From contig CAKUSP010000006.1 of NCBI GenBank assembly GCA_934680015.1, forward strand, positions 62,001 through 126,000: 64,000 nt of DNA, read 5' to 3'. The translations under genes and the position numbers were made by a program. Source of the DNA: an uncultured Bacteroidales bacterium. GTDB taxonomy: Bacteria; Bacteroidota; Bacteroidia; Bacteroidales; UBA932. Of this stretch, positions 26,542-33,508 are shown piece by piece; position 1 is the stretch's first letter, and every line of letters begins with the position of its first letter. The notes beneath the pieces are model-generated. The model ran no database searches. It had not been told where the DNA came from and saw only the letters and a program-made list of their open reading frames with translations.

Positions 26542-26901
26542 ATATCCAAACGCCCGGCAAGACATCCGTCATCTCCGCATCCGTTGCGATGCCGAACGAC
26601 TTGCCCCAACGGGCAGAGCGGAACTGGAAGATTGACGTTCTCCGCTTGCGCTCCGACCGTCAAACCTCCGGCTTTTCCAAAACTCGCTTCGCTCGGCAAT
26701 AAAGTAGCGGTGTCGAGACTTCAGTCTTTCTCCGTTTCTCTCCGAAAGCCAGAAGACTCGACCTTGTTTTGCCCCACCGCCCCACAGGGGCCATAACCGA
26801 CTCCGCTCCCAAAAGCTCAGTGCGAGGCTTGTCCCTCGAATCCCGCAACATAACATAATCCTATCGAGATTGCGTAACAGATCGGCAAAAGGAGCCGTAA
26901 C
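26542..26901 (+). other. GC-rich non-coding right end of the cargo
   Basis: These 360 bases have no convincing gene. The sequence is far richer in G and C than the genes to its left and includes many stacked CTCCG-like words. Its open frames lack protein-like composition. It resembles intergenic sequence of Bacteroides conjugative elements in general style. With the DUF3987 remnant, it suggests the cargo was cut from a larger mobile element. Confidence 0.5.
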
Positions 26902-27276
26902 TAACTGCTGATGGAGCGTCTTCCATATGGGAAGAACCCAGAAAAGGCAGCGGAGACCGCGGTCAAGCTTCTGTACCCATATAGGAGGAACTTCTTGACC
27001 ATAACGACGGACAATGGCAGCGAGTTCTCACGTCACGAGATGATCTCCAAGCAACTGAATGCGCCAGTGTTCTTCGCTGATTCCTATTCTTCATGGCAGA
27101 AGGGGGCTATAGAGAACACTAACAAACTCATCAGGCAGTATATCCCGAAAGGCACTGATTTCAACGAACTTACTGATGAATACATTCATTCGGTGCAGTT
27201 GAAAATCAACAGGAGACCGAGAGAAAAGTTAAACTTCTCCACGCCAAAAGATGAATTCTTCAAATATTTATTGTAA
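26902..27276 (+). pseudogene. IS30-family transposase, C-terminal part
   Basis: Family-like sequence resumes at LLMERLPYGKN (26905 onward) after an in-frame stop at 26902-26904. It continues through TITTDNGSEF, with the second catalytic Asp, and the IS30 hallmark WQKGAIENTNKLIRQY, with the catalytic Glu, to KDEFFKYLL and a stop 1 base before the right inverted end. An ATG at 26911 could start a 121-residue fragment lacking DNA binding and the first Asp. Together with 17221-17793 it accounts for a whole transposase except about two or three codons at the break. Confidence 0.92.
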
Positions 27277-27286
27277 TGTTGCACTT
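27277..27286 (-). repeat. IS30 right terminal inverted repeat
   Basis: The reverse complement reads AAGTGCAACA, matching 17115-17124. It begins immediately after the transposase stop codon and is followed 2 bases later by the right 28-bp direct repeat. Confidence 0.65.
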
Positions 27287-27288
27287 GC

Positions 27289-27316
27289 TTTTATGACTCT
27301 GCCGTTCACTAGTAGT
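27289..27316 (+). repeat. 28-bp direct repeat, right copy
   Basis: This is exactly the same 28 bases as 17072-17099. It ends 10 bases before the -33 box of the tRNA-Leu promoter, so the insertion left that promoter core intact. An uninterrupted chromosome should have one copy joined directly to both flanks. Confidence 0.85.
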
Positions 27317-27326
27317 CGGTAAAAAT

Positions 27327-27357
27327 TTTGTGAAATCAGTATTTTTCTGTAATTTTG
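27327..27357 (+). promoter_or_regulatory. Promoter of tRNA-Leu
   Basis: TTTG at 27327-27330 and TAATTTTG at 27350-27357 are separated by 19 bases, a textbook Bacteroidota promoter. The tRNA begins 33 bases after the -7 box. Confidence 0.7.
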
Positions 27358-27390
27358 CATTCCGTCTACGAATTTATAGAAGTAGAATAT

Positions 27391-27475
27391 GCCCGAATGG
27401 CGGAATTGGTAGACGCGCTGGACTCAAAATCCAGTGTTCCTTAAAAACGTGCCGGTTCGAGCCCGGCTTTGGGCA
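27391..27475 (+). tRNA. tRNA-Leu (anticodon CAA)
   Basis: The 85-base cloverleaf has acceptor GCCCGAA pairing with TTTGGGC, D-arm sequence TGGTAGAC, anticodon stem CTGGA/TCCAG around loop CTCAAAA (anticodon CAA, reads UUG), the long variable arm of a class II tRNA, and T-loop GGTTCGAGCC. CCA is not encoded. It is transcribed from its own promoter and followed by a strong terminator. Confidence 0.95.
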
Positions 27476-27476
27476 C

Positions 27477-27515
27477 AAAAAAGGGATTGATCATCTTTGG
27501 TCAATCCCTTTTTTG
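27477..27515 (+). terminator. Rho-independent terminator after tRNA-Leu
   Basis: A 12-bp stem (AAAAGGGATTGA with TCAATCCCTTTT) encloses a 10-base loop and ends in a T-run. It begins 2 bases after the tRNA. Confidence 0.9.
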
Positions 27516-27547
27516 TTAAGTCCCTATGAGAAGGGCTCTTATAAATA

Positions 27548-28210
27548 TTAGAATAAATACGATACTCCTACAAAGAATTGATTTTGGGTGAGTTTAGTAT
27601 TATCTATGGTAGTGCGGTTTAAAAGTCCGAAGTCATATCCTACAGTAAGACGAACCATATCGCGGAAGTCTACATTAAGTCCACCACCTACAAAAATATT
27701 TCCACGCTTGTAAGATGAAGCATTGCCGTCATCATCCTTAGCATAGTTGTCATAATTGGTAGTTTTGGATTGGCCTAGAACTGTTGCTGTAACATCAGAT
27801 TTAGAAGAAAGACCTAAAGAAAATGTAGGACCTGCAAAGAGTGATACACTGAAATCTTTAGTAAGGTCCATTCCATAACTCAAAAGAACTGGAAGGGCGA
27901 GGTACATTTCTTTGGTATCTTTTGTAGCATCAGCAAGATGAATTCCTGCGGCGTCAAGATTTCCAGATTCTGTATTAGTTAGATAGGAAAATTTCAGCCC
28001 TGCATTTAAACCTAAAGATGATACAATAGGAAGGCTGTACATTCCTTGTATATAGAAGCCATTGGAATTCGTTTTATTCTCTGTGCTCGTCTTGTCAATG
28101 GTGTAAACAGATTTGCTTGCGTCATTTAAATATCCTGCGCCTACCGATACTTGAGCGTAAGAACTTACAGAGGCAGCTAAAGCAGCTGCGATTAAGATAA
28201 TTTTTTTCAT
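27548..28210 (-). CDS. Outer-membrane beta-barrel protein (porin-family, PF13568-like)
   Basis: The 220-residue protein has a signal peptide ending in SSYAQ, then alternating amphipathic strands and a C-terminal aromatic strand ending VSYLF, typical of small Bacteroidota barrels. GLNAGLKFSYL and LTVGYDFGLLNR are characteristic strand pairs. The function is unknown; such proteins are structural or minor transport proteins. It is a single-gene unit with a TATTTTTG promoter element upstream. A related protein is encoded at 37235-37954. Confidence 0.85.
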   Translation of the reverse strand: MKKIILIAAALAASVSSYAQVSVGAGYLNDASKSVYTIDKTSTENKTNSNGFYIQGMYSLPIVSSLGLNAGLKFSYLTNTESGNLDAAGIHLADATKDTKEMYLALPVLLSYGMDLTKDFSVSLFAGPTFSLGLSSKSDVTATVLGQSKTTNYDNYAKDDDGNASSYKRGNIFVGGGLNVDFRDMVRLTVGYDFGLLNRTTIDNTKLTQNQFFVGVSYLF

Positions 28211-28238
28211 TTTTGTTTAATTTAAAATGTTTAGGCCG

Positions 28239-28246
28239 CAAAAATA
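28239..28246 (-). promoter_or_regulatory. Putative -7 box of the barrel gene
   Basis: The minus strand reads TATTTTTG, matching TANNTTTG, 29 bases before the start codon. I do not see a clear -33 box. Confidence 0.45.
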
Positions 28247-28338
28247 GAAAATTATCTTCACTTTTAATGATAAAGCGACAATTCGTAACGTTTAGTGGCC
28301 ATAATGTAAGGTTAATTCAAGTGAAAATTATGCCCCAT

Positions 28339-28379
28339 AAAAAAGAGAGTGACTAAGATAATTCTTAATCACTCTCTTA
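28339..28379 (-). terminator. Rho-independent terminator after tRNA-Pro
   Basis: Arms AAGAGAGTGA and TCACTCTCTT with a short interior loop are followed on the minus strand by a T-run. It lies directly 3' of tRNA-Pro. Confidence 0.85.
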
Positions 28380-28381
28380 AG

Positions 28382-28455
28382 TCGGGGTACTGTGACTCGA
28401 ACACAGGACCCTCTGGTCCCAAACCAGATGCGCTAGCCAACTGCGCCACACCCCG
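28382..28455 (-). tRNA. tRNA-Pro (anticodon TGG)
   Basis: The 74-base minus-strand cloverleaf has acceptor CGGGGTG/TACCCCG, D-loop TTGGCTAGCGC, anticodon stem TCTGG/CCAGA around TTTGGGA (anticodon TGG), and T-arm TGTGTTCGAGTCACA. CCA is not encoded. Confidence 0.95.
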
Positions 28456-28615
28456 TTTCCCGTATGGGACTGCAAATGTACAAAGTTTTTATTTATTTGC
28501 AAAATTTTTTAGAAATTTTCTTCAGTGGCAGAGTTAAAAAGCAAATTCAACGGTACAATAAGTTTCTTTGCAAAAAATATAGATGCCTATAGTATGGCTT
28601 TTGTCTTGTCATTAT

Positions 28616-29170
28616 TCAAGCCAGCCATTTATCGATATTTTCTCCTTTTAAAAGAGCCTCGCGAATCTCTGTAGAAGAAATGTTTACAAGTGGCATATCT
28701 GCAAGAGTGATATGATAGTTAGAATTTTCTCGTAGAAGAGTCTCGAGTAGTTTAGCACTATCAAATCCTAGTCGCGGATATACTAATACATTGTAGTCTA
28801 GCAGAATATGTTTATAGCACCGCCAGTGATTGAAAACCGCTAGATTATCGCCTCCGATTACAAGAGTAATATATGCTAGAGGATATTTTTCATGAATTGC
28901 ATCAAGAGTTCGATATGTGTATTGAGGTGAGCTCATGCCGAATTCTATGTCACTGACTTCAACATTGGCCAATTCTGGATGCTGTCTAACTACCTCACAT
29001 GCAGCATCCAGTCTTTCTAAGGAGTTAACCGCCTTAGATTCACCTTTGAAAGGATTCTGTGGCGAAACGACTAGTAATACTTTATCAAAATGCAGGTTTA
29101 GATATGTCAATATGGCCAGGTGGCCTACATGTAAGGGGTCAAAACTTCCAGAATAAACAGCTATTCGCAT
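28616..29170 (-). CDS. nadD: Nicotinate-nucleotide adenylyltransferase
   Basis: NadD joins ATP and nicotinate mononucleotide to form deamido-NAD, an essential step of NAD synthesis. The nucleotidyltransferase signature GSFDPLHVGH is at residues 8-17, and a C-terminal ISSTEIR motif matches the second ATP-binding signature (ISSTxIR). The 184 residues are typical. It overlaps gmk by 10 bases, and gmk-nadD is a familiar Bacteroidota arrangement. Both are on the minus strand and probably form one short operon. Confidence 0.94.
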   Translation of the reverse strand: MRIAVYSGSFDPLHVGHLAILTYLNLHFDKVLLVVSPQNPFKGESKAVNSLERLDAACEVVRQHPELANVEVSDIEFGMSSPQYTYRTLDAIHEKYPLAYITLVIGGDNLAVFNHWRCYKHILLDYNVLVYPRLGFDSAKLLETLLRENSNYHITLADMPLVNISSTEIREALLKGENIDKWLA

Positions 29171-29733
29171 AGAAATTTGTCTATTTGTGAATATGTATGG
29201 GAAAGTGCTGTATCAAGATTATCGTTTACGATTTCTATATCAAATTTCCCATGCGCGAATGCCAATTCGCTCTGAGCTTTATCTAATCTAGTATGGATAT
29301 CTTCCTCATTATCAGTGCCACGTCCACGAAGTCTCTTTTCGAGAATTTCCATACTAGGTGGAACTATAAGAAAGGAGCGGGCTTTATCTCCAAAATATTT
29401 TTTAAGATTATATCCTCCTTTTACATCCACATCGAAAATGATGATTTTGCCATCAGCCCAAATCCTTTCTATTTCAGATTTTAATGTGCCGTAGAACTTG
29501 TCATGGTAGACTTCCTCATGTTCTACAAATGCGTTTTCGTCGATTAGTTTTCTAAACTGTTCTGCACTTAAAAAATAGTAGTCCACCCCATTCTTTTCAT
29601 TTCCACGAGGATTTCTTGATGTGGCACTTATGGAAAATTCAAATTTTCCGGGATAGTGCTTGAGAATATTATGCACCATTGTGCTTTTACCTGCACCTGA
29701 AGGGGCGGAAAAAATTATGACTTTTTCGTTCAT
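29161..29733 (-). CDS. gmk: Guanylate kinase
   Basis: Gmk phosphorylates GMP to GDP using ATP. The P-loop is IFSAPSGAGKST at residues 7-18, followed by the GMP-binding stretch SATSRNPRGNEKNGVDYYF and the lid RLRGRGTDNEEDI. At 190 residues it is normal length. It is the first gene of a two-gene operon with nadD. The 222-base gap upstream faces the divergent aldolase gene and must hold both promoters. Confidence 0.95.
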   Translation of the reverse strand: MNEKVIIFSAPSGAGKSTMVHNILKHYPGKFEFSISATSRNPRGNEKNGVDYYFLSAEQFRKLIDENAFVEHEEVYHDKFYGTLKSEIERIWADGKIIIFDVDVKGGYNLKKYFGDKARSFLIVPPSMEILEKRLRGRGTDNEEDIHTRLDKAQSELAFAHGKFDIEIVNDNLDTALSHTYSQIDKFLCE

Positions 29734-29886
29734 TCTAGTTTGTAAATATTTTAAAATGAGTACTTTGCCTGTGGCGTTTTTTTAATGCGTGGCATTGTAT
29801 CCTTGCTGGAATACAAAATTAACAAAAAATGTGACAAGAAGTCGCATATCTTACTTTCAGCATAATTATTGCGGTAGTTTCATAGA

Positions 29887-29918
29887 GTTGGGATATATCG
29901 TAAATTTATTTAAATTTG
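29887..29918 (+). promoter_or_regulatory. Promoter of fructose-bisphosphate aldolase
   Basis: GTTG at 29887-29890 and TAAATTTG at 29911-29918 are 20 bases apart, matching the Bacteroidota consensus. The start codon is 37 bases after the -7 box. Confidence 0.6.
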
Positions 29919-29955
29919 CGCCGAAATTTGAAATAACTTAATACTTATATTTATT

Positions 29956-30957
29956 ATGGTATCATTTAAAGAGCTGGGTCTAGTAAACACTCGTGAGATG
30001 TTTTCAAAGGCCGTTGTAGGGGGATATGCTATCCCTGCATTCAATTTCAATAATATGGAGCAGCTTCAAGCTATCATTCAGGCTGCTTCTGAGACTAAAT
30101 CACCAGTAATTCTTCAAGTAAGTAAGGGTGCGCGTAACTATGCTAACCAGACACTTCTTCGCTATATGGCAGAGGGTGCAGTTCAGTATGCTAAAGAACT
30201 TGGTTGGGAGCATCCTCAGATAGTTCTACATCTTGATCATGGTGACAGTTTCGAACTATGCAAGAGTTGTATCGATTTGGGATTCTCTTCAGTGATGATA
30301 GATGGTTCCGCTCTTCCTTATGAAGATAACATCGCGCTTACAAAGAAAGTAGTAGAATATGCTCATCAGTTTGATGTTCCAGTAGAGGCTGAACTTGGTG
30401 TGCTTGCTGGTGTAGAAGATGAAGTCTCTGCTGAGGAGTCACATTATACAAAACCAGAAGAAGTTATTGATTTCTCAACTCGTACTGGTTGTGATTCACT
30501 TGCTATTTCTATAGGTACTTCTCATGGTGCATATAAGTTCAAGCCAGAGCAGTGCACACGCGACCCTAAGACAGGACGTTTGATCCCACCTCCACTTGCT
30601 TTTGATGTTCTTCACGAGATCGAGAAGAAACTTCCTGGTTTCCCTATTGTACTTCATGGTTCTTCTTCAGTTCCTCAGGAGTATGTAGATATGATCAATA
30701 AATACGGTGGAAAACTTCCAGATGCTGTAGGTATTCCAGAGGAACAGCTCCGCGAGGCAGCAAAGAGTGCAGTATGTAAGATTAATATCGATTCAGATTC
30801 ACGTCTTGCTATGACCGCAGCTATTCGTAAGGTATTCTATGAGAAGCCAAGCGAATTCGATCCTCGTAAATATTTGGGACCAGCTCGTGATGAGATGAAG
30901 AAACTTTACATTCACAAGATTGTAAACGTTCTCGGATCAGACGGAAAAGCTGAATAG
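29956..30957 (+). CDS. Class II fructose-1,6-bisphosphate aldolase
   Basis: This zinc-dependent aldolase interconverts fructose-1,6-bisphosphate with dihydroxyacetone phosphate and glyceraldehyde-3-phosphate. Zinc-ligand motifs are HLDHGDS, IGTSHGAYKF and VLHGSSSVP; PVEAELGVLAG holds the conserved Glu. The 333 residues are typical of the longer class II subgroup. It is a monocistronic gene with its own promoter and a strong terminator. Codons look optimised (many GTA, CTT and CGT), consistent with high expression. Confidence 0.95.
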   Translation: MVSFKELGLVNTREMFSKAVVGGYAIPAFNFNNMEQLQAIIQAASETKSPVILQVSKGARNYANQTLLRYMAEGAVQYAKELGWEHPQIVLHLDHGDSFELCKSCIDLGFSSVMIDGSALPYEDNIALTKKVVEYAHQFDVPVEAELGVLAGVEDEVSAEESHYTKPEEVIDFSTRTGCDSLAISIGTSHGAYKFKPEQCTRDPKTGRLIPPPLAFDVLHEIEKKLPGFPIVLHGSSSVPQEYVDMINKYGGKLPDAVGIPEEQLREAAKSAVCKINIDSDSRLAMTAAIRKVFYEKPSEFDPRKYLGPARDEMKKLYIHKIVNVLGSDGKAE

Positions 30958-30978
30958 TCTTTTGATATTTAAAATGTT

Positions 30979-31016
30979 AGGTGAGTGGCAAATAATACAT
31001 GTCACTCACCTTTTTC
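30979..31016 (+). terminator. Rho-independent terminator after the aldolase
   Basis: A 9-bp stem (AGGTGAGTG with CACTCACCT) is followed by TTTTTC. It lies 22 bases after the stop codon. Confidence 0.85.
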
Positions 31017-31110
31017 TTAGTAGTAGACAGCCCTATTAGAACCTATGGAAAACGGATGCTTTTGTTTGGTATAGTATTTGAACATTGCGCGTGCGAACAT
31101 AAAATATAAT

Positions 31111-32481
31111 ATGACAGGATTAGTTAGTTGTTTATTTATCTTTATTCAGACTTTCATCTCTTTAGACAAAGCCCTCGAAATCGCATTGAGCGAAAATGTG
31201 GCCGTGAAAGTTGCTGATAAAGAAATTGAAAGAAGCGAATATGCCAAGCGTGGCACGTACGCATCTCTTTTTCCTCAAATCGATGGTTCTGCAGCTTTCC
31301 AGAGGACTATAGAAAAGCAGGTTATGTATATGGATTTCGATATGTCGTCCATGACCGGAGGAGGGTCGAATACTTCCGGCTCGGAAGGTTCCCAGACCGA
31401 AGGATCTAGTTCAAGTGGTGGGGGATTGGAAGTCGGAAGGTGGAATACATTTTCGGCTGGTGTATCAGCCTCTATGCCACTTGTAAATCTGCAACTTTGG
31501 GAGAGTCTTAGAATTACTGGCCAAGACGTGGAATTGGCCGTAGAAAAAGCTAGAAGTAGTAGACTAGAAATGGTTAGCCAGGTAAAGAACGCTTTTTATG
31601 CAGTTTTAATGGCCAAGGAGGCTTGCGCTGTCTATAAAGATGTTTATGATAATGCAGTGGCTAATTATGAAAGGACTAAATTAAAGTATGAAGCACAGAA
31701 GGCTTCGGATTTGGATTTGGCCAGAGCTTCTACTACATTGGCCAATGCCATTCCGAATATGTATGACTCGGCCAATTCAGTGGCGCTAGCATTATGGCAA
31801 CTCAAGGCTGTGATGGGTGTTGATCTGGATGAGGATATAGATGTAGAAGGGCAGCTCTATGATTATGTAGAGGATATGAGCGCTCTTTATACAGAATCGG
31901 AGTTAGGCTTGGAGCAGAATACTTCCATGCGTCAATTGGCCATTCAAGCGGATCAGTTAGCGTCTAATATCAGAATGCAGAAATATGCTTCCCTGCCTTC
32001 GCTCGCGCTTTCATTCTCGTATAATTATAATGCTATGGCTAATGATTTCGAATTTAGCCAATACAAATGGACCCCATATTCTTATGTGGCAATAAGTCTC
32101 AATATCCCTATTTTCGCTGGTGGAAAACGTTACCATAATATAAAGGCAGCCAAGGTTCAGGCGGATGAATTGGCCCTTCAAAAAGAGAATACGGAGAGGC
32201 AGTTAAAGATATCTATAAGGCAGAATCTGAATACGATGGAGACTGCTGTGCGCAGTTTTGATGCGGCTGATAAGGCCTTAGAGGCGGCACAAAAGGCCTA
32301 TGACATTACAGAAGAGTCATACGAGATAGGTAGTTGTACGCTTACTGATCTTAATGATGCTCAACTTGCTTTAGTACAAGCTAAAATGACAGCAGTGCAG
32401 TCCGTGTATAGTTATCTTACGGCAAAAACGAGTCTTGAACAGACTTTGGGTGTAGATTATAAAGTTGAAGAAAAAGAATAA
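31111..32481 (+). CDS. TolC-family outer-membrane efflux channel
   Basis: This is the outer-membrane exit duct of a tripartite RND pump. I take the ATG at 31111, giving a short signal sequence, rather than the TTG at 31078. Long coiled-coil helices with the OEP repeat pattern occur twice (ALEIALSENVAVK near the start; AAQKAYDITEESYEIGSCTLTDLNDAQ near the end), with IPIFAGGKRYHN in the second half. An unusual Ser/Gly-rich stretch of about 35 residues follows the first helix (near 75-110). The adaptor gene follows after 1 base, so the three pump genes are coupled. Confidence 0.92.
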   Translation: MTGLVSCLFIFIQTFISLDKALEIALSENVAVKVADKEIERSEYAKRGTYASLFPQIDGSAAFQRTIEKQVMYMDFDMSSMTGGGSNTSGSEGSQTEGSSSSGGGLEVGRWNTFSAGVSASMPLVNLQLWESLRITGQDVELAVEKARSSRLEMVSQVKNAFYAVLMAKEACAVYKDVYDNAVANYERTKLKYEAQKASDLDLARASTTLANAIPNMYDSANSVALALWQLKAVMGVDLDEDIDVEGQLYDYVEDMSALYTESELGLEQNTSMRQLAIQADQLASNIRMQKYASLPSLALSFSYNYNAMANDFEFSQYKWTPYSYVAISLNIPIFAGGKRYHNIKAAKVQADELALQKENTERQLKISIRQNLNTMETAVRSFDAADKALEAAQKAYDITEESYEIGSCTLTDLNDAQLALVQAKMTAVQSVYSYLTAKTSLEQTLGVDYKVEEKE

Positions 32482-32482
32482 A

Positions 32483-33508
32483 ATGATGAATACAAAGATT
32501 GTTTCTATGGCGGCTATAGCTTTGCTTATGTGCTCATGTGCAGGGAAAAAATCGCAGGGTGCCGCTAATACAGAAAAAGCAGAACAGCTTCCGACAGTTA
32601 GAGTAGTGGAGGCACAGAGGGAGTTGGTTCCATTGGATGAAAAATACTCCGTTACACTTCAAGCGTATGCAGTGAATAATATAGCGCCTCAAAGTGGAGC
32701 GAGAATAACTGAAATCAATGTCGAAGTAGGTGACTTCGTAAAGAAGGGACAAGTACTTGCCCAGATGGATAGGTCGCAGCTTGAACAGGCTGAACTTCAG
32801 CTTAATAATCTTAAGAGCGAATATGAAAGAACTAAATCGCTTTATGAAAAAGGAGGAGTAAGTAAGTCTGATTTTGAGTCCATGGAGTTACAATATAAAG
32901 TGGCAAACACTACTTATGAGAATCTGCTTACAAACACTATTCTTAAGAGCCCTTTGGATGGTGTCGTGACAGCGAGAAATTATGATCGTGGGGATATGTA
33001 CACTATGTCTGCTCCACTTTTTATCGTTCAACAGATAAATCCTGTAAAGGCATTAGTGGCAGTGTCAGAAAAAAATTATAGTTTACTAAAAAAAGGTATA
33101 GAAGTGGAATTTGCTCCAGAAGCGCTTAGTGGAAAGACATACATTGGAAAAGTTTCAAGAGTGTATCCTACTATTGATGCCACCACGCATACCATTACGG
33201 CAGAGGTTACTATAGATAATCCTAAGTTCGAACTTCGTCCTGGCATGTATTCAAGTGCACGTGTCATTTTCGGAACGAGTAATGCGATAGTTGTCCCAGA
33301 TACAGCTGTTCAGAAACAGCAGGGCTCAGGAGTGAGAACCGTTTATGTACTCAAAGCAGACGGGACGGTTGATTTGAAAATAGTGGAAACAGGACGTCAT
33401 ATCGGGACGAATTATGTAATCCTCAGTGGTATAGAGGATGGTGAGAATGTAGTGATAAGCGGTCAAAGTGCGCTTAGAAGTGGAATTAAAGTAGAGGTAA
33501 TTAAATAA
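32483..33508 (+). CDS. RND efflux periplasmic adaptor (membrane-fusion protein), lipoprotein
   Basis: The HlyD/AcrA-type adaptor links the inner-membrane pump to TolC. The ATG at 32483 gives a lipoprotein signal with lipobox MCSC; the TTG 18 bases upstream is less likely. Domains in order are lipoyl half (INVEVGDFVKKGQVLAQMD), coiled-coil hairpin (ELQLNNLKSEYERTKSL), second lipoyl half (SPLDGVVTARNYDRGD), beta-barrel and membrane-proximal domain. At 341 residues the length is normal. The last base of its stop is the first base of the RND gene, indicating tight coupling. Confidence 0.93.
   Translation: MMNTKIVSMAAIALLMCSCAGKKSQGAANTEKAEQLPTVRVVEAQRELVPLDEKYSVTLQAYAVNNIAPQSGARITEINVEVGDFVKKGQVLAQMDRSQLEQAELQLNNLKSEYERTKSLYEKGGVSKSDFESMELQYKVANTTYENLLTNTILKSPLDGVVTARNYDRGDMYTMSAPLFIVQQINPVKALVAVSEKNYSLLKKGIEVEFAPEALSGKTYIGKVSRVYPTIDATTHTITAEVTIDNPKFELRPGMYSSARVIFGTSNAIVVPDTAVQKQQGSGVRTVYVLKADGTVDLKIVETGRHIGTNYVILSGIEDGENVVISGQSALRSGIKVEVIK

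Larger units (their letters stand above)
17072..27316 (+). mobile_element. IS30-family insertion sequence split by a ~9.1-kb defence/modification island
   Basis: Both outer edges carry the same 28-bp sequence in direct orientation (17072-17099 and 27289-27316). Just inside are matching 10-bp inverted ends (17115-17124 and 27277-27286). The transposase N-terminal part (17221-17793) and C-terminal part (26902-27276) are in the same orientation and resume within a few codons of each other. Between them lie about 9.1 kb of unrelated DNA, including GC-rich mobile-element sequence at both ends. The simplest reading is one IS30 copy that landed upstream of tRNA-Leu and was later interrupted. No integrase, relaxase or intact transposase is present, so the whole is probably immobile unless helped in trans. 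Confidence 0.85.

Noticed and set aside
26496..26856. Overlapping short open frames in the GC-rich patch
   Set aside because: Arg/Ser/Pro-rich composition, several mutually overlapping frames and no start or ribosome-site support; treated as non-coding.
17072..27316. 28-bp direct repeats as attachment sites of a tyrosine-integrase element
   Set aside because: No integrase gene lies between them, and IS30 inverted ends sit just inside both repeats, so transposition target duplication is the better explanation.
27330..27551. Open frame of 73 residues across tRNA-Leu
   Set aside because: It overlaps the tRNA and its terminator completely.
31078..31110. TTG start for the TolC-like gene
   Set aside because: The ATG at 31111 directly precedes a hydrophobic signal sequence; the added residues are charged and not family-like.
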